Counted from the first letter of the stretch, positions 51,600-61,146 are shown. The stretch: 64,000 nucleotides of DNA from Acinetobacter parvus DSM 16617 = CIP 108168 (GCF_000368025.1 NZ_KB849211.1:591934-655933); one strand, 5' to 3'. Notes: generated by a model from the letters alone, not told the origin. Numbers and translations are program-made.

Positions 51600-53480
51600 A
51601 TGAGCGATATGCATTCCCCTACTTCGCAAGTAGCGGCTCTGATTAGCCGAGGCAAAGAACAAGGTTACTTAACTTACGCTGAGGTTAACGATCATCTACC
51701 AGACTCGATTACAGAAAGTGAGCAGATTGAAGATATTATTCAAATGCTCCAAGACGTCGGTATTCCAGTGCATGAACGCGCACCAGAAACTGATGACACT
51801 ATGTTTGGTGAATCGACTGAAGCAGCGGATGAAGTTGCTGAAGAAGAAGCTGCTGCCGTATTAGCATCGGTTGAAAGTGAGCCAGGTCGTACTACAGATC
51901 CAGTACGTATGTACATGCGTGAAATGGGTACGGTTGAACTTCTAACCCGTGAAGGCGAGATTAGCATTGCGAAACGTATCGAAGAAGGTATTCGTGATGT
52001 TTTACATTCGATTGCTTACTGGCCAAATGCCGTCGAAGTGGTTTTACAAGAATATAATGACTTTCTAACTGGTGAGCGTCGTCTTGCCGATATTCTCTCT
52101 GGTTATTTAGACCCAGAAACAGACGAAGAGATTCCTGAAGTTCTTGAAGATGAAGCTGAAATCGAGGAAGAAAAAAGCCCAACTTCAACAACCAAAGAAG
52201 TTAAACTTGATGATGACGATGAAGAAGAATCTGAAAGTGATGATGACTCTGAAGGTGATTCAGGTCCAGACCCTGAGGTTGCAAAAATACGTTTCACCGA
52301 ATTAGAAACAGCTTGGAACGATACCAAAGCCATTATCGAAAAGCATGGTCGTAATAGCAAAGAAGCAGAAGCTGCTCTTGAAGCATTAGCTGCTGTATTT
52401 ATGATGTTCAAATTTACACCACGTTTATTTGATATCATTTCTGAAATGATTCGTGGTACACATGATCAAATTCGTGCCAATGAGCGTGAAATCATGCGCT
52501 ATGCAGTTCGTCGTGGTCGTATGGATCGTACAACTTTCCGCACGACCTTCCCTGAGCAAGAATCAAATCCAGCTTGGTTAGATGAGCAAATTGCAAAAGC
52601 CCCTGCGGAAATCAAAACACATTTAGAAAAAGTTCGTCCTGATGTATTGGCATTCCAACAAAAGATTGCTGATATCGAAAAAGAACTTGGCTTAAACGTG
52701 AAAGATATTAAAGATATTTCTAAACGTATGGCTGTAGGTGAAGCAAAAGCACGCCGTGCCAAGAAAGAAATGGTTGAAGCAAACTTACGTTTAGTAATTT
52801 CGATTGCGAAGAAATATACCAACCGTGGCTTACAGTTCCTTGACTTGATTCAAGAAGGTAACATCGGTCTGATGAAAGCCGTAGACAAGTTTGAATATCG
52901 TCGTGGTTATAAATTCTCGACTTATGCAACTTGGTGGATCCGTCAGGCAATTACCCGTTCGATTGCGGATCAGGCACGTACTATTCGTATTCCTGTTCAC
53001 ATGATTGAAACGATTAACAAGATCAACCGTGTGTCTCGCCAACTACTTCAAGAAATGGGTCGCGAACCGACTCCTGAAGAATTAGGTGAACGTCTGGAAA
53101 TGGACGAAGTTAAAGTTCGTAAAGTACTTAAAATCGCAAAAGAACCGATTTCGATGGAAACACCGATCGGTGATGATGAAGATTCGCATCTTGGTGACTT
53201 TATTGAGGACTCAAACATCACTTCTCCAGTGGATGCCGCGACCTCAGAAGGCTTAAAGGAAGCGACCCGTGAAGTGCTTGAGAACCTGACTGAACGTGAA
53301 GCGAAAGTGTTGAAAATGCGTTTTGGTATTGATATGCCAACCGACCATACCTTAGAGGAAGTGGGCAAGCAGTTTGACGTGACGCGTGAGCGTATTCGTC
53401 AGATTGAGGCGAAAGCTCTGCGTAAACTACGTCATCCATCTCGTTCAGAGCACCTACGTTCATTCCTTGAAAATGACTGA
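51600..53480 (+). CDS. rpoD: RNA polymerase primary sigma factor (sigma70)
   Basis: A 626-residue housekeeping sigma factor. Region 1.1 is at the N-terminus (QVAALISRGKEQGYLTYAEV), region 1.2 at DPVRMYMREMGTVELLTREG, and an acidic non-conserved insert lies near residues 180-225 (DDDDEEESESDDDSEGDSGP). Region 2 is FLDLIQEGNIGLMKAVDKFE then YKFSTYATWWIRQAI; region 4 is TLEEVGKQFDVTRERIRQIE. AAAGAGTAAGCAAAG before the ATG is the ribosome site. It is followed by a hairpin and then the DUF493-lipB genes. Confidence 0.97.
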   Translation: MSDMHSPTSQVAALISRGKEQGYLTYAEVNDHLPDSITESEQIEDIIQMLQDVGIPVHERAPETDDTMFGESTEAADEVAEEEAAAVLASVESEPGRTTDPVRMYMREMGTVELLTREGEISIAKRIEEGIRDVLHSIAYWPNAVEVVLQEYNDFLTGERRLADILSGYLDPETDEEIPEVLEDEAEIEEEKSPTSTTKEVKLDDDDEEESESDDDSEGDSGPDPEVAKIRFTELETAWNDTKAIIEKHGRNSKEAEAALEALAAVFMMFKFTPRLFDIISEMIRGTHDQIRANEREIMRYAVRRGRMDRTTFRTTFPEQESNPAWLDEQIAKAPAEIKTHLEKVRPDVLAFQQKIADIEKELGLNVKDIKDISKRMAVGEAKARRAKKEMVEANLRLVISIAKKYTNRGLQFLDLIQEGNIGLMKAVDKFEYRRGYKFSTYATWWIRQAITRSIADQARTIRIPVHMIETINKINRVSRQLLQEMGREPTPEELGERLEMDEVKVRKVLKIAKEPISMETPIGDDEDSHLGDFIEDSNITSPVDAATSEGLKEATREVLENLTEREAKVLKMRFGIDMPTDHTLEEVGKQFDVTRERIRQIEAKALRKLRHPSRSEHLRSFLEND

Positions 53481-53572
53481 TGCTTAGGGACATCCTGTAT
53501 CAAGAGCGCAACAATGCTTTGGTGCAGGGCTTGAAGTTAAACACTTCGCCTCCATTTACCTAGTTAGAACAT

Positions 53573-53600
53573 AAGCGCCTGCACTGATGCAGGCGTTTCA
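53573..53600 (+). terminator. Hairpin between rpoD and the DUF493 gene
   Basis: GCGCCTGCA CTGA TGCAGGCGTTT. It is a good stem with a short T tract and ends before the ribosome site of the next gene; a terminator or attenuator. Confidence 0.6.
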
Positions 53601-53616
53601 AATTAAGAGGTTACTC

Positions 53617-53904
53617 ATGGTAGACCGCACTCCATCTCGCGAATTGCAAGAACATCTTTGGGTTTTCCCGATGGACTATCCAATCAAATTGATTGGTAAT
53701 GCTGGGGATGAACTTCGAGTGGCTGTTGTAGATATTTTACAAAAGCACTTTCCTGAATTCGATGGTGCTACAGTAAAAGTACAACCTTCACGTACAGGAA
53801 AATACCATTCTTTAACTGCGCAGCTGCGCTTTGAGGAATTAGAACAAGTTCATGCACTATATGCTGATCTTGCTGCCTGTCCATTAATTAAGACAACGCT
53901 ATAA
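53617..53904 (+). CDS. DUF493 (YbeD) family protein
   Basis: A 95-residue ACT-like small protein of the YbeD/DUF493 family: LWVFPMDYPIKLIGNAGDEL then PSRTGKYHSLTAQLRFEELE. AGAGG six bases before ATG 53617 decides the start over an in-frame upstream codon at 53587. In E. coli ybeD lies next to lipB, and the same neighbourhood is kept here with one gene in between, suggesting an association with lipoate metabolism that remains unproven. Confidence 0.85.
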   Translation: MVDRTPSRELQEHLWVFPMDYPIKLIGNAGDELRVAVVDILQKHFPEFDGATVKVQPSRTGKYHSLTAQLRFEELEQVHALYADLAACPLIKTTL

Positions 53905-54033
53905 TCAAGGAATCCAAAATGCGAAAGTGTTTTGGATTTTTTATGTGTGCAAATAAAACTTCTGATCAGTTAAACCATTCATAACACTTCTATATTATTC
54001 TTTCTTTTTCGATTTATGATTGCGAAATAGCTG

Positions 54034-54780
54034 ATGAAAACGCAACGAATTTTACTATCATTATTTACGGTATTTATCTCATCTATCAGTGATGCGAAAA
54101 CAGCAACTTTTTCTTGGCAAAATGAGCTGTGTGAATATAAAGGAGTTTATGACACCAATAAATTCACAGTTAAACAATTAAATGACACGATTAAAATGAT
54201 GCAATCACGTCATTCGACACAATTAAATAGTAAATCTTATGCCTTCCACCCAGATGACATTGCTAAGATCAATTTAATTGCAATTCAAGAAGAATACAAA
54301 GTACAGAAGAAAGCATTAAATAATCTACACCCCTTGCTTATTAAAGAATTTCAGCAACTCAAAAATGATCTTATTCAAAATCTAGATCAGGAATACCAAC
54401 ATAATTATTTGACAGCTCTCGCATTTACACAGCCTACGAAGTTACTCACTTCGACTTTCGCACCACAATGCTTAAACCAAGCCAAGGCTTTAAATGCACA
54501 AGATAAGCTATCACTGATTAACAATGCCAAACTTTCTCTGCAACGTGAAAATCAATTAGAGTTAAAATTAGGTAATGATCCACAATTTCTCATGAAACGC
54601 AGCCAAGATTTTGATATTAAATTAAAAAGCAAAAATGCAGTTCAATATGCCCAGATTCAACTCATTCGTGAATGGTCGAATTGCGCAAATCCACATGAAA
54701 CGACAAACGATCAGTTAGAGCAGATTTTCCGCAAAAAAGTATTTATTCAATCAAAGGAAGTTTATTGTGACGAACCTTGA
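54034..54780 (+). CDS. Exported protein of unknown function, overlapping lipB
   Basis: A 248-residue protein with a signal peptide (RILLSLFTVFISSISDA, cleavage near residue 21). It has Cys at about 33, 150, 217 and 245, which could form disulfides in the periplasm, and mostly helical charged sequence. No family recognised. Its end overlaps the GTG start of lipB by 14 bases, so translation of lipB may be coupled to it. It has no clear terminator before lipB. Confidence 0.65.
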   Translation: MKTQRILLSLFTVFISSISDAKTATFSWQNELCEYKGVYDTNKFTVKQLNDTIKMMQSRHSTQLNSKSYAFHPDDIAKINLIAIQEEYKVQKKALNNLHPLLIKEFQQLKNDLIQNLDQEYQHNYLTALAFTQPTKLLTSTFAPQCLNQAKALNAQDKLSLINNAKLSLQRENQLELKLGNDPQFLMKRSQDFDIKLKSKNAVQYAQIQLIREWSNCANPHETTNDQLEQIFRKKVFIQSKEVYCDEP

Positions 54781-55423
54781 TAAACCATCCTTAATCATTC
54801 GATGTTTTCAGGATCTACAAGATTACACGACACGATTTGAAGCGATGAAAGATTTTACAACTCATCGTGATGAAACAACACCTGATGAGCTTTGGCTACT
54901 CCAACATCAAGATGTTCTAACTCAAGGACAAGCAGGTAAACCAGAACATATTCTCATGCATACTCAACTTCCTGTTGTGCATACAGATCGTGGTGGTCAA
55001 GTGACGTGGCATGGACAGGGACAACTGGTCGCCTACTTCCTGCTTGATTTAAACCGCCTGAAATGGCATGTACGCACTCTGGTCAGCTTTGCTGAAAAGG
55101 CCATGATTGACCTGCTTCAACAATACAATATTCGGGCCTATGCAAAACCTGATGCACCTGGAGTATACGTTGAAGGGCGCAAGATTGGCTCTCTCGGTTT
55201 TAAAATTCGCCGTGGTCGTAGCTATCATGGTTTGGCATTGAACATTGACTGTGACCTGACTGGTTTTCAAACCATTAATCCTTGTGGATACGCAGGTTTA
55301 GAAATGGTACGCTTGCAGGACCTGCTCGAAGATTATCCAAGCTTCGAGCAGCTCTGTCATGATTTTGTTTGCTATTTAAAAAATACCAATTTCTTTCATG
55401 ACCCTGAAGTCAAATCTGAATAA
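54767..55423 (+). CDS. lipB: Lipoyl(octanoyl) transferase LipB
   Basis: A 218-residue transferase moving octanoate from acyl-carrier protein onto lipoyl domains, needed for SucB and other E2 subunits. VVHTDRGGQVTWHGQGQLVA (about residues 70-89), KIGSLGFKIRRGRSYHGLAL and TINPCGYAGLEMV (catalytic Cys) are the family motifs. The start is GTG at 54767 with GGAAG about nine bases upstream. No lipA follows within the window. Confidence 0.95.
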   Translation: MTNLDKPSLIIRCFQDLQDYTTRFEAMKDFTTHRDETTPDELWLLQHQDVLTQGQAGKPEHILMHTQLPVVHTDRGGQVTWHGQGQLVAYFLLDLNRLKWHVRTLVSFAEKAMIDLLQQYNIRAYAKPDAPGVYVEGRKIGSLGFKIRRGRSYHGLALNIDCDLTGFQTINPCGYAGLEMVRLQDLLEDYPSFEQLCHDFVCYLKNTNFFHDPEVKSE

Positions 55424-55504
55424 ACTACTTTTCAATTTTAGAGAAATAAATTAGAGTAATTACTCTAAATTTGCTTTTGCATAATTTTAATAAGGGATAC
55501 GCAA

Positions 55505-56038
55505 GTGATTTCAACCAAAGCAGTGAAGCCCACTTTGCAATTTGCCTACGTAAAACTCATGATGGATGTTGTTGGTCGTGGTTTAGTAATGGCAAGCCAA
55601 GTGGACGATGAAGTACAACAGGAAGTTTCCAAGTTTCCTGTTGGCTTTATACTTTCAATGAATGTTTTTCCAAATGGACCTGCATTTGTTGCCCGAGTAA
55701 CAGAAGAAAAACAGTTAGAGCTTCTCTCTAACTACAAAGGCAAGCCTGACTTAACCATCACGTTCAAGCATCTTACCCATGCATTTCTGGTTTTCTCGTT
55801 TCAGGAGAGTACTGCCCAAGCATTTGCCAATGACCGCATGATTGCCGATGGTGATGTATCCAGTGCAATCCGTCTTGTGCGTTGCCTGAACAAGATGGAA
55901 GCGTTGATCCTGCCTAAGCTGATCGCCAACCTTGCAGTCAAGCGTTATCCAGTTGAATTAACATTAAAAGAAAAATTCACTGGCGCAAAAAATATCTATC
56001 TCAAAGTCGCAAAATCATACTTTAAACGGAGCGCATAA
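55505..56038 (+). CDS. SCP2-like sterol-binding-domain protein
   Basis: A 177-residue cytosolic protein whose centre (GFILSMNVFPNGPAFVARVT; KPDLTITFKHLTHAFLVFSF) has the strand-helix layout of SCP2-type lipid-binding domains. The start is GTG at 55505. It abuts the iron-alcohol-dehydrogenase gene with one base between, so the two are surely co-transcribed and may act on the same hydrophobic substrate. Confidence 0.65.
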   Translation: MISTKAVKPTLQFAYVKLMMDVVGRGLVMASQVDDEVQQEVSKFPVGFILSMNVFPNGPAFVARVTEEKQLELLSNYKGKPDLTITFKHLTHAFLVFSFQESTAQAFANDRMIADGDVSSAIRLVRCLNKMEALILPKLIANLAVKRYPVELTLKEKFTGAKNIYLKVAKSYFKRSA

Positions 56039-56039
56039 C

Positions 56040-57224
56040 ATGGCTAAGCCTTATTACGAATTTTTCTGTCCTGTAAAGGTAATTGCTGGTAACGCTGCGT
56101 TAGAGCATATTCCGTTTGAGCTTGCAACTCTGGGCGCAAAACGCCCAATGATCATTACCGATAAAGGTGTACGCGCCAACGGTTTACTTGGCCCAATCGA
56201 GGCGGCATTCAGCACCACTGATGCCGTGATTGGTGCAATCTTTGATGACGTTCCACCAGATTCAAGCCTGGAAGTGGTACGCCAGGCAGCGGAACTTTAC
56301 CGTAAGCAAAACTGTGATGCGATTATTGCGATTGGCGGCGGTTCAGTGATTGACACCTCCAAGGCAACCAACATCCTTGTGTCTGAAGGTGGCAATGACC
56401 TGCTTCAATACTCTGGTGCTCATAATCTTCCAAAACCATTAAAGCCATTCTTCGTAATTCCAACCACGTCTGGTACAGGCTCAGAAGCAACGATGGTCGC
56501 CGTGGTATCTGATACTCAACGTAATGTAAAACTCGCATTTGCATCATATTATCTTATGCCCCATGCAGCGATTCTTGATCCACGCATGACCCAGACTTTG
56601 CCACCACACTTAACCGCAATGACTGGAATGGATGCACTCACGCACTGTGTTGAGGCATACACCTGTTTAGCAGCGAATCCATTAAGTGATGCATATGCAA
56701 GTGCTGGTATCAAGAAGATCAGTGAAAACCTGTTCAAGGTACTGGACAACCCAAGTGATGCCCAAGGCCGTTTAGAGTTGGCACAGGCTTCGACCATGGC
56801 AGGTATTGCATTCTCCAACTCAATGGTTGGTCTGGTTCACTCACTTGGCCATGCCTTGGGTGCGGTGGCTCACCTGCCCCACGGTTTATGCATGAACCTA
56901 TTCCTGCCATATGTGCTTGAATATAATAAAGAGATCAATGGCGACAAGATTGGTGAATTATTACTGCCACTTGCAGGTGCAGACATTTATGCACAAACAC
57001 CTGCCAGCCAGCGTGCAGATAAAGCGATTGCAACTATTTTAACCATGCGTGACCGCCTATTCAGCCTCACCAAGCTACCACGTACCCTGCGTGAAACAGG
57101 TAAGGTAACTGAAGCACAGCTGGATGAAGTGGCCGAGAAAGCGTTAAATGATGGTTCTATTATTTACAATCCTAAAGAGGCCAATTTGCAGGAACTACGT
57201 GCAATTCTACAAAAAGCCTGGTAA
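56040..57224 (+). CDS. Iron-containing alcohol dehydrogenase (group III)
   Basis: A 394-residue NAD-dependent, iron-containing alcohol dehydrogenase. The dinucleotide motif IIAIGGGSVIDTSKATNIL (about residues 96-114), the TTSGTGSEATMVAVVSDTQ turn and the iron ligands in HSLGHALGAVAHLPHGLCMN (about 265-284) are present. Substrate could be a primary or long-chain alcohol or aldehyde; the adjacent lipid-binding gene fits hydrophobic substrates. A terminator follows at 57258-57290. Confidence 0.9.
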   Translation: MAKPYYEFFCPVKVIAGNAALEHIPFELATLGAKRPMIITDKGVRANGLLGPIEAAFSTTDAVIGAIFDDVPPDSSLEVVRQAAELYRKQNCDAIIAIGGGSVIDTSKATNILVSEGGNDLLQYSGAHNLPKPLKPFFVIPTTSGTGSEATMVAVVSDTQRNVKLAFASYYLMPHAAILDPRMTQTLPPHLTAMTGMDALTHCVEAYTCLAANPLSDAYASAGIKKISENLFKVLDNPSDAQGRLELAQASTMAGIAFSNSMVGLVHSLGHALGAVAHLPHGLCMNLFLPYVLEYNKEINGDKIGELLLPLAGADIYAQTPASQRADKAIATILTMRDRLFSLTKLPRTLRETGKVTEAQLDEVAEKALNDGSIIYNPKEANLQELRAILQKAW

Positions 57225-57257
57225 TTCATTTATTTAGATAAATAATTATCATTAATA

Positions 57258-57290
57258 GGCCCTGATCTAAACCAATGATCGGGGCTTTTT
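57258..57290 (+). terminator. Terminator of the alcohol-dehydrogenase unit
   Basis: GCCCTGATC, loop, GATCGGGGC then T6, about 35 bases past the stop. Confidence 0.75.
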
Positions 57291-57491
57291 TCATTTCAAT
57301 GAATTTTTATTCATCTGTTTCTCTGCACAACTGGCAAAAAAATTGCTAAAAAAAGCGTAAAAGTACTGACAATGTTTATCAATTTACGATAGATTGGCGA
57401 ACTTCTTTTTTCTATAGGGGGGATCGTTTTCGTCTCAAACGATCCTTAAACCATAGCTGATCCTTGATCAACGATTATGAGGATAACGCCG

Positions 57492-58886
57492 TTGACAAAT
57501 ATCTCTGGGACTCCATCGGTAGCTAAGCTGCAAAAAACGCTAGGTCTCTGGCACATTATCATTATTGGCTTAGCCTACATTCAGCCCATGACTTTGTTTG
57601 ACACTTTCGGACTGGTATCGAAAGAAAGTCATCATCATGTTCCGACCTCCTATATTGTTGCCCTAATTGCAATTTTATTCACGTCGATCAGTTATGGTCA
57701 CATGATTCGTCGTTACCCATCATCAGGGTCGGCTTATACCTATGCACAAAAATCCATCCATCCCAACGTGGGCTTTATGGTGGGCTGGTCATCTTGGCTG
57801 GATTATTTGCTGTCACCAATGGTCAATATCATTCTGGCAGGCATCTATCTTGACGCATTATTCCCGAATGTAAACCACTGGGTCTGGGTGATTGTTCTGA
57901 CCGCCTTTATGACTGGCATCAACTTACGTGGCGCACGTTTTGTGGCGAACTTTAACAGCCTGATTGTCCTCGTCCAGCTTATCGTGATTGCTGTATTCAC
58001 CTATCTGGTCTATAGCAAACTACAGATGGGATATAACGCCGAAGGTCCAATTACTGCAGAAACACGTTACCAACTCTGGAGCCTGGAGCCATTCTGGAAC
58101 GACCTGACTTCTGTAGGCGCATTGATTACAGGTGCAACCCTGCTGTGCTTCTCGTTTACGGGTTTTGACTCGCTCAGCTCACTGGCGGAAGAAACCAAGG
58201 ATACTGAAAAGACGCTGCCTAAAGCGATTTTCCTGACTGCATTATTTGCAGGTATTGTGTTTATTATCAGTACCTACTTTATGCAAATCTACTTCCCGAA
58301 TGATCCTAAAACTTATTTTGAGGACGTCGCCGCAACCCAGCCTGACATCCTGTTACTGGTGGGTGGTTCATTATTCCAGTCCTATGTGCTTGCCTTTGCG
58401 ATTGTGACGGTCATGGCATCAGGGATTTCTGCCCATGCAGGTGTATCACGCTTAATGTATGTGATGGGTCGTGATGGGGTCATCAACAAGAAAATCTTTG
58501 GCCATATCAGCCCGAAAACCTTTACCCCATCTTATAACATTCTGATTGTTGGATTGGTGGCATTAAGTGCAGGTTTTATGAGTCTGGATGTAGTGATTTC
58601 CATGATCAGTTTTGGTGCCCTGATTGCGTTTACTTTCGTGAACCTGTCCGTAATTTCACGTTATGCCTTACGTGATGGCCGAACCAAGAACTTCAAGGAC
58701 ATTGTGAGCTTTGTGATTATTCCACTCTTGGGCTTTCTCAGCGTTTTTGCCATGTGGCTTGAAATTGAAGACACGGCATTGAAATATGGCTTATGGTGGG
58801 CAATGTTCGGTATTTTATACCTTGGTTATAAAACCAAAGGCTTTAAATACAATGCCCCTCAACATAATGAGTTTGATGATCGTTAA
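57492..58886 (+). CDS. APC-family amino-acid permease
   Basis: A 464-residue inner-membrane transporter of the APC superfamily with about 12 helices. LGLWHIIIIGLAYIQPMTLF opens helix 1; YPSSGSAYTYAQKSIHPNVG and FSFTGFDSLSSLAEETKD are conserved APC blocks. The substrate is not readable. GAGGATAACGCCG places a strong ribosome site eight bases before TTG 57492; the in-frame ATG at 57477 lacks one, so TTG is preferred, with the ATG as alternative. It is monocistronic, with a terminator at 58897-58930. Confidence 0.85.
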   Translation: MTNISGTPSVAKLQKTLGLWHIIIIGLAYIQPMTLFDTFGLVSKESHHHVPTSYIVALIAILFTSISYGHMIRRYPSSGSAYTYAQKSIHPNVGFMVGWSSWLDYLLSPMVNIILAGIYLDALFPNVNHWVWVIVLTAFMTGINLRGARFVANFNSLIVLVQLIVIAVFTYLVYSKLQMGYNAEGPITAETRYQLWSLEPFWNDLTSVGALITGATLLCFSFTGFDSLSSLAEETKDTEKTLPKAIFLTALFAGIVFIISTYFMQIYFPNDPKTYFEDVAATQPDILLLVGGSLFQSYVLAFAIVTVMASGISAHAGVSRLMYVMGRDGVINKKIFGHISPKTFTPSYNILIVGLVALSAGFMSLDVVISMISFGALIAFTFVNLSVISRYALRDGRTKNFKDIVSFVIIPLLGFLSVFAMWLEIEDTALKYGLWWAMFGILYLGYKTKGFKYNAPQHNEFDDR

Positions 58887-58896
58887 ACTGGTTAAA

Positions 58897-58930
58897 ATAG
58901 AAAAGGCGCTCAATGCGCCTTTTCTATTAA
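58897..58930 (+). terminator. Permease gene terminator
   Basis: AATAGAAAAGGCGC TCAAT GCGCCTTTTCTATT: 14-bp perfect stem, ten bases past the stop. Confidence 0.85.
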
Positions 58931-58964
58931 TTTTAAAAAAGTTTGAAACAATTTCAATGTCATA

Positions 58965-59060
58965 TATAGTCAAATCATTATAAAACCAATACAAATCAGT
59001 CGATGAATTATTTCGAGTTTTTTTCGAATCCTGTATGGATAATAAAGTAGTTTGACTATA
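58965..59060. repeat. 96-bp MITE-like repeat, copy 2
   Basis: Same ends (TATAGTCAAA and TTTGACTATA) and 94 of 96 bases identical to the copy at 3568-3663. It lies between the permease terminator and trmL, in non-coding DNA, with TA at both outer edges. Confidence 0.85.
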
Positions 59061-59139
59061 TGATGAGGTTTGCTTTAAATCTTTAAACATTTAGCCTTTG
59101 TTTCGATAAACCTTTACGATGACAGAAAATTTTTAATAA

Positions 59140-59619
59140 TCAAGTCAGTGCTTTAAATCCCTGCTGCCGCCAGGCTTCATAGACGATCACCGCGGTTGCA
59201 TTAGACAAATTCAAACTTCTTGAATTTTCTGCCATTGGCAAACAAATCCAGTTTTCCTGCGGGAACATCAGGCGTACCTGTTCAGGCAGGCCACGGGTTT
59301 CAGGTCCCATCAGCAAGGCGACAGGACGATTTAAATCCACTGTATGTGGTGTGGCAGAACCTTTGGTGGTCAATGGAAAAATATCATTGATGCCAATACC
59401 CTTTGCCTTTAAGTCAGCGAGGCAAAGTTCGATACTGTCCCAAATCTGCATTCTTGCCCATTCGTGATAATCCAGGCCTGCACGCTTCAGTTTCTTATCA
59501 TCAAGCTCAAAGCCCAAAGGCTTGATCAAATGGAGTTGCGCACCTGTATTGGCACATAAACGAATGATATTGCCTGTGTTGGCAGGAATTTCAGGCTCGT
59601 ATAGCACAACATGAATCAC
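59140..59619 (-). CDS. trmL: tRNA (cytidine/uridine-34 2'-O)-methyltransferase TrmL
   Basis: A 159-residue SPOUT methyltransferase that 2'-O-methylates the wobble base of tRNA-Leu isoacceptors. VLYEPEIPANTGNIIRLCAN at the start, LLMGPETRGLPEQV and the trefoil-knot strip CLPMAENSRSLNLSNATAVI (about residues 124-143) are diagnostic. Two tRNA-Leu(UAA) genes, a natural substrate class, are in the same window, though not linked. Confidence 0.94.
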   Translation of the reverse strand: MIHVVLYEPEIPANTGNIIRLCANTGAQLHLIKPLGFELDDKKLKRAGLDYHEWARMQIWDSIELCLADLKAKGIGINDIFPLTTKGSATPHTVDLNRPVALLMGPETRGLPEQVRLMFPQENWICLPMAENSRSLNLSNATAVIVYEAWRQQGFKALT

Positions 59620-59644
59620 AAATATTCTCTACATTGCATGTAAG

Positions 59645-59680
59645 TCCCCCCTGTGAGGGGGGATTTAGGGGGGTATAAAT
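59645..59680. repeat. G/C-run palindromic motif
   Basis: CCCCCCT GTG AGGGGGG followed by ATTTAGGGGGG, between trmL and cysG. It resembles the inner part of the element at 18396-18560 (runs of C, runs of G, GATTTAG then G4-6). A dispersed intergenic repeat is likely; the unit is not defined. Confidence 0.4.
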
Positions 59681-59703
59681 TGAAACACTTAATTATAAAG
59701 TTC

Positions 59704-61077
59704 TTACAACCATTGTAACTGTTCACGCAGACTCACCACTTCACCAATAATGGTTAAGGTCGGTGCTACGATATGATGTTCAGACACTTTGGCTGCAATA
59801 TCCGCCAATGTACCCACCAGTACTTTCTGCTCAGGCGTAGTACCTTTGGAAATCAAGGCAACAGGCATGGTTGGTCGTTGACCATGTGCAATCAGTTGCT
59901 CACAAATACGCTCCAAGCCCACCAAGCCCATGTACAGCACCAAGGTCTGATTTTCATACACCAGCTCTTTCCAAGGTAATTCTGGTGAACCCTCTTTTAA
60001 GTGCCCAGTCAGGAAACGTACGCTTTGTGCATAATCACGATGGGTCAGCGGAATCCCTGCATATGCGGAACAACCTGATGCGGCGGTAATTCCAGGCACA
60101 ACCTGAAAAGTGACACTGGCTTCAACCAATTCCTGAATTTCCTCACCACCACGTCCAAAGATAAAGGGATCACCACCTTTCAGGCGGCAAACACGTTTAC
60201 CCTTTTGCGCATATTCAACCAATAAGGCATTAATGCCATCTTGTGGGACTGAATGATTGGAACGGGCCTTACCGACATAAATCTTTTCCGCATCACGGCG
60301 GCAGAGTTCCAGAATCGGCGCAGACACCAAACGGTCATAAATCACCACATCCGCTTGCTGCATCAAGCGTAAGGCTTTTAAGGTCAAAAGCTCAGGATCA
60401 CCTGGACCAGCCCCCACTAGATACACCTCACCTTTTGGTGCAGTCCATTCTGTTAAGGCTTGTTCAATTAAATTATTTGCCACATCCAGATTGTCATTGA
60501 ACACCTGCTCCTTTAACGGACTGGCATACAGATTCTCCCAAAAGATACGGCGTTCATCGGGATTGGAAATCTTTTCCTTGACCTGTTTACGCCAAAGACC
60601 TGAAAACTCAGCCAGTTTCCCCATACCATGCGGCACAATCGTTTCAATCTGGGTACGAAGTTGTCTGGATAAAACAGGCGATGCTCCATTGGATGCAACG
60701 GAAATCACCAAAGGTGAACGGTCAATAATCGCGGGAACCATGAAACGGCAATTCGGAATATCATCCACACTATTCACTAAAATATTACGTGCTTCACATT
60801 GCTCGAAAACGCTTTTATTCACAGCGGTATTGTCGGTTGCAGCAATCACCAAACGATAACCTGTAGCAAGAATATTTTCAGAAAAAGCGGCCTGAATATA
60901 TTGCCCCATCGATTTGTAAACAAGCTGGCGTAACTCAGGCTCAATCTCAGGCGCAATCACATCGACAATCGCACCTGCCTTCACCAATAAACTTGCTTTA
61001 CGGTAGGCAATATGCCCACCGCCAACAATCAGACAACGTTGCTGCTGCAACTTTAAAGAGATTGGGAAAATTTCCAC
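59704..61077 (-). CDS. cysG: Siroheme synthase CysG
   Basis: A 457-residue multifunctional enzyme making siroheme for sulfite and nitrite reductases. The N-terminal precorrin-2 dehydrogenase/ferrochelatase part begins EIFPISLKLQQQRCLIVGGG (NAD-binding) with the HIAYRKASLLVKAGA motif. The C-terminal uroporphyrinogen-III methyltransferase has VYLVGAGPGDPELLTLKALR (about residues 219-238), VCRLKGGDPFIFGRGGEE and VVPGITAASGCSAYAGIPLT. Full length. It lies 69 bases after serS on the same strand. Confidence 0.96.
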   Translation of the reverse strand: MEIFPISLKLQQQRCLIVGGGHIAYRKASLLVKAGAIVDVIAPEIEPELRQLVYKSMGQYIQAAFSENILATGYRLVIAATDNTAVNKSVFEQCEARNILVNSVDDIPNCRFMVPAIIDRSPLVISVASNGASPVLSRQLRTQIETIVPHGMGKLAEFSGLWRKQVKEKISNPDERRIFWENLYASPLKEQVFNDNLDVANNLIEQALTEWTAPKGEVYLVGAGPGDPELLTLKALRLMQQADVVIYDRLVSAPILELCRRDAEKIYVGKARSNHSVPQDGINALLVEYAQKGKRVCRLKGGDPFIFGRGGEEIQELVEASVTFQVVPGITAASGCSAYAGIPLTHRDYAQSVRFLTGHLKEGSPELPWKELVYENQTLVLYMGLVGLERICEQLIAHGQRPTMPVALISKGTTPEQKVLVGTLADIAAKVSEHHIVAPTLTIIGEVVSLREQLQWL

Positions 61078-61146
61078 GATACGCCTCTATATTTTTTAGA
61101 TCTGATTGGGCTAAAGCAAAAACTATGCACAAAATGGATGCACAGT

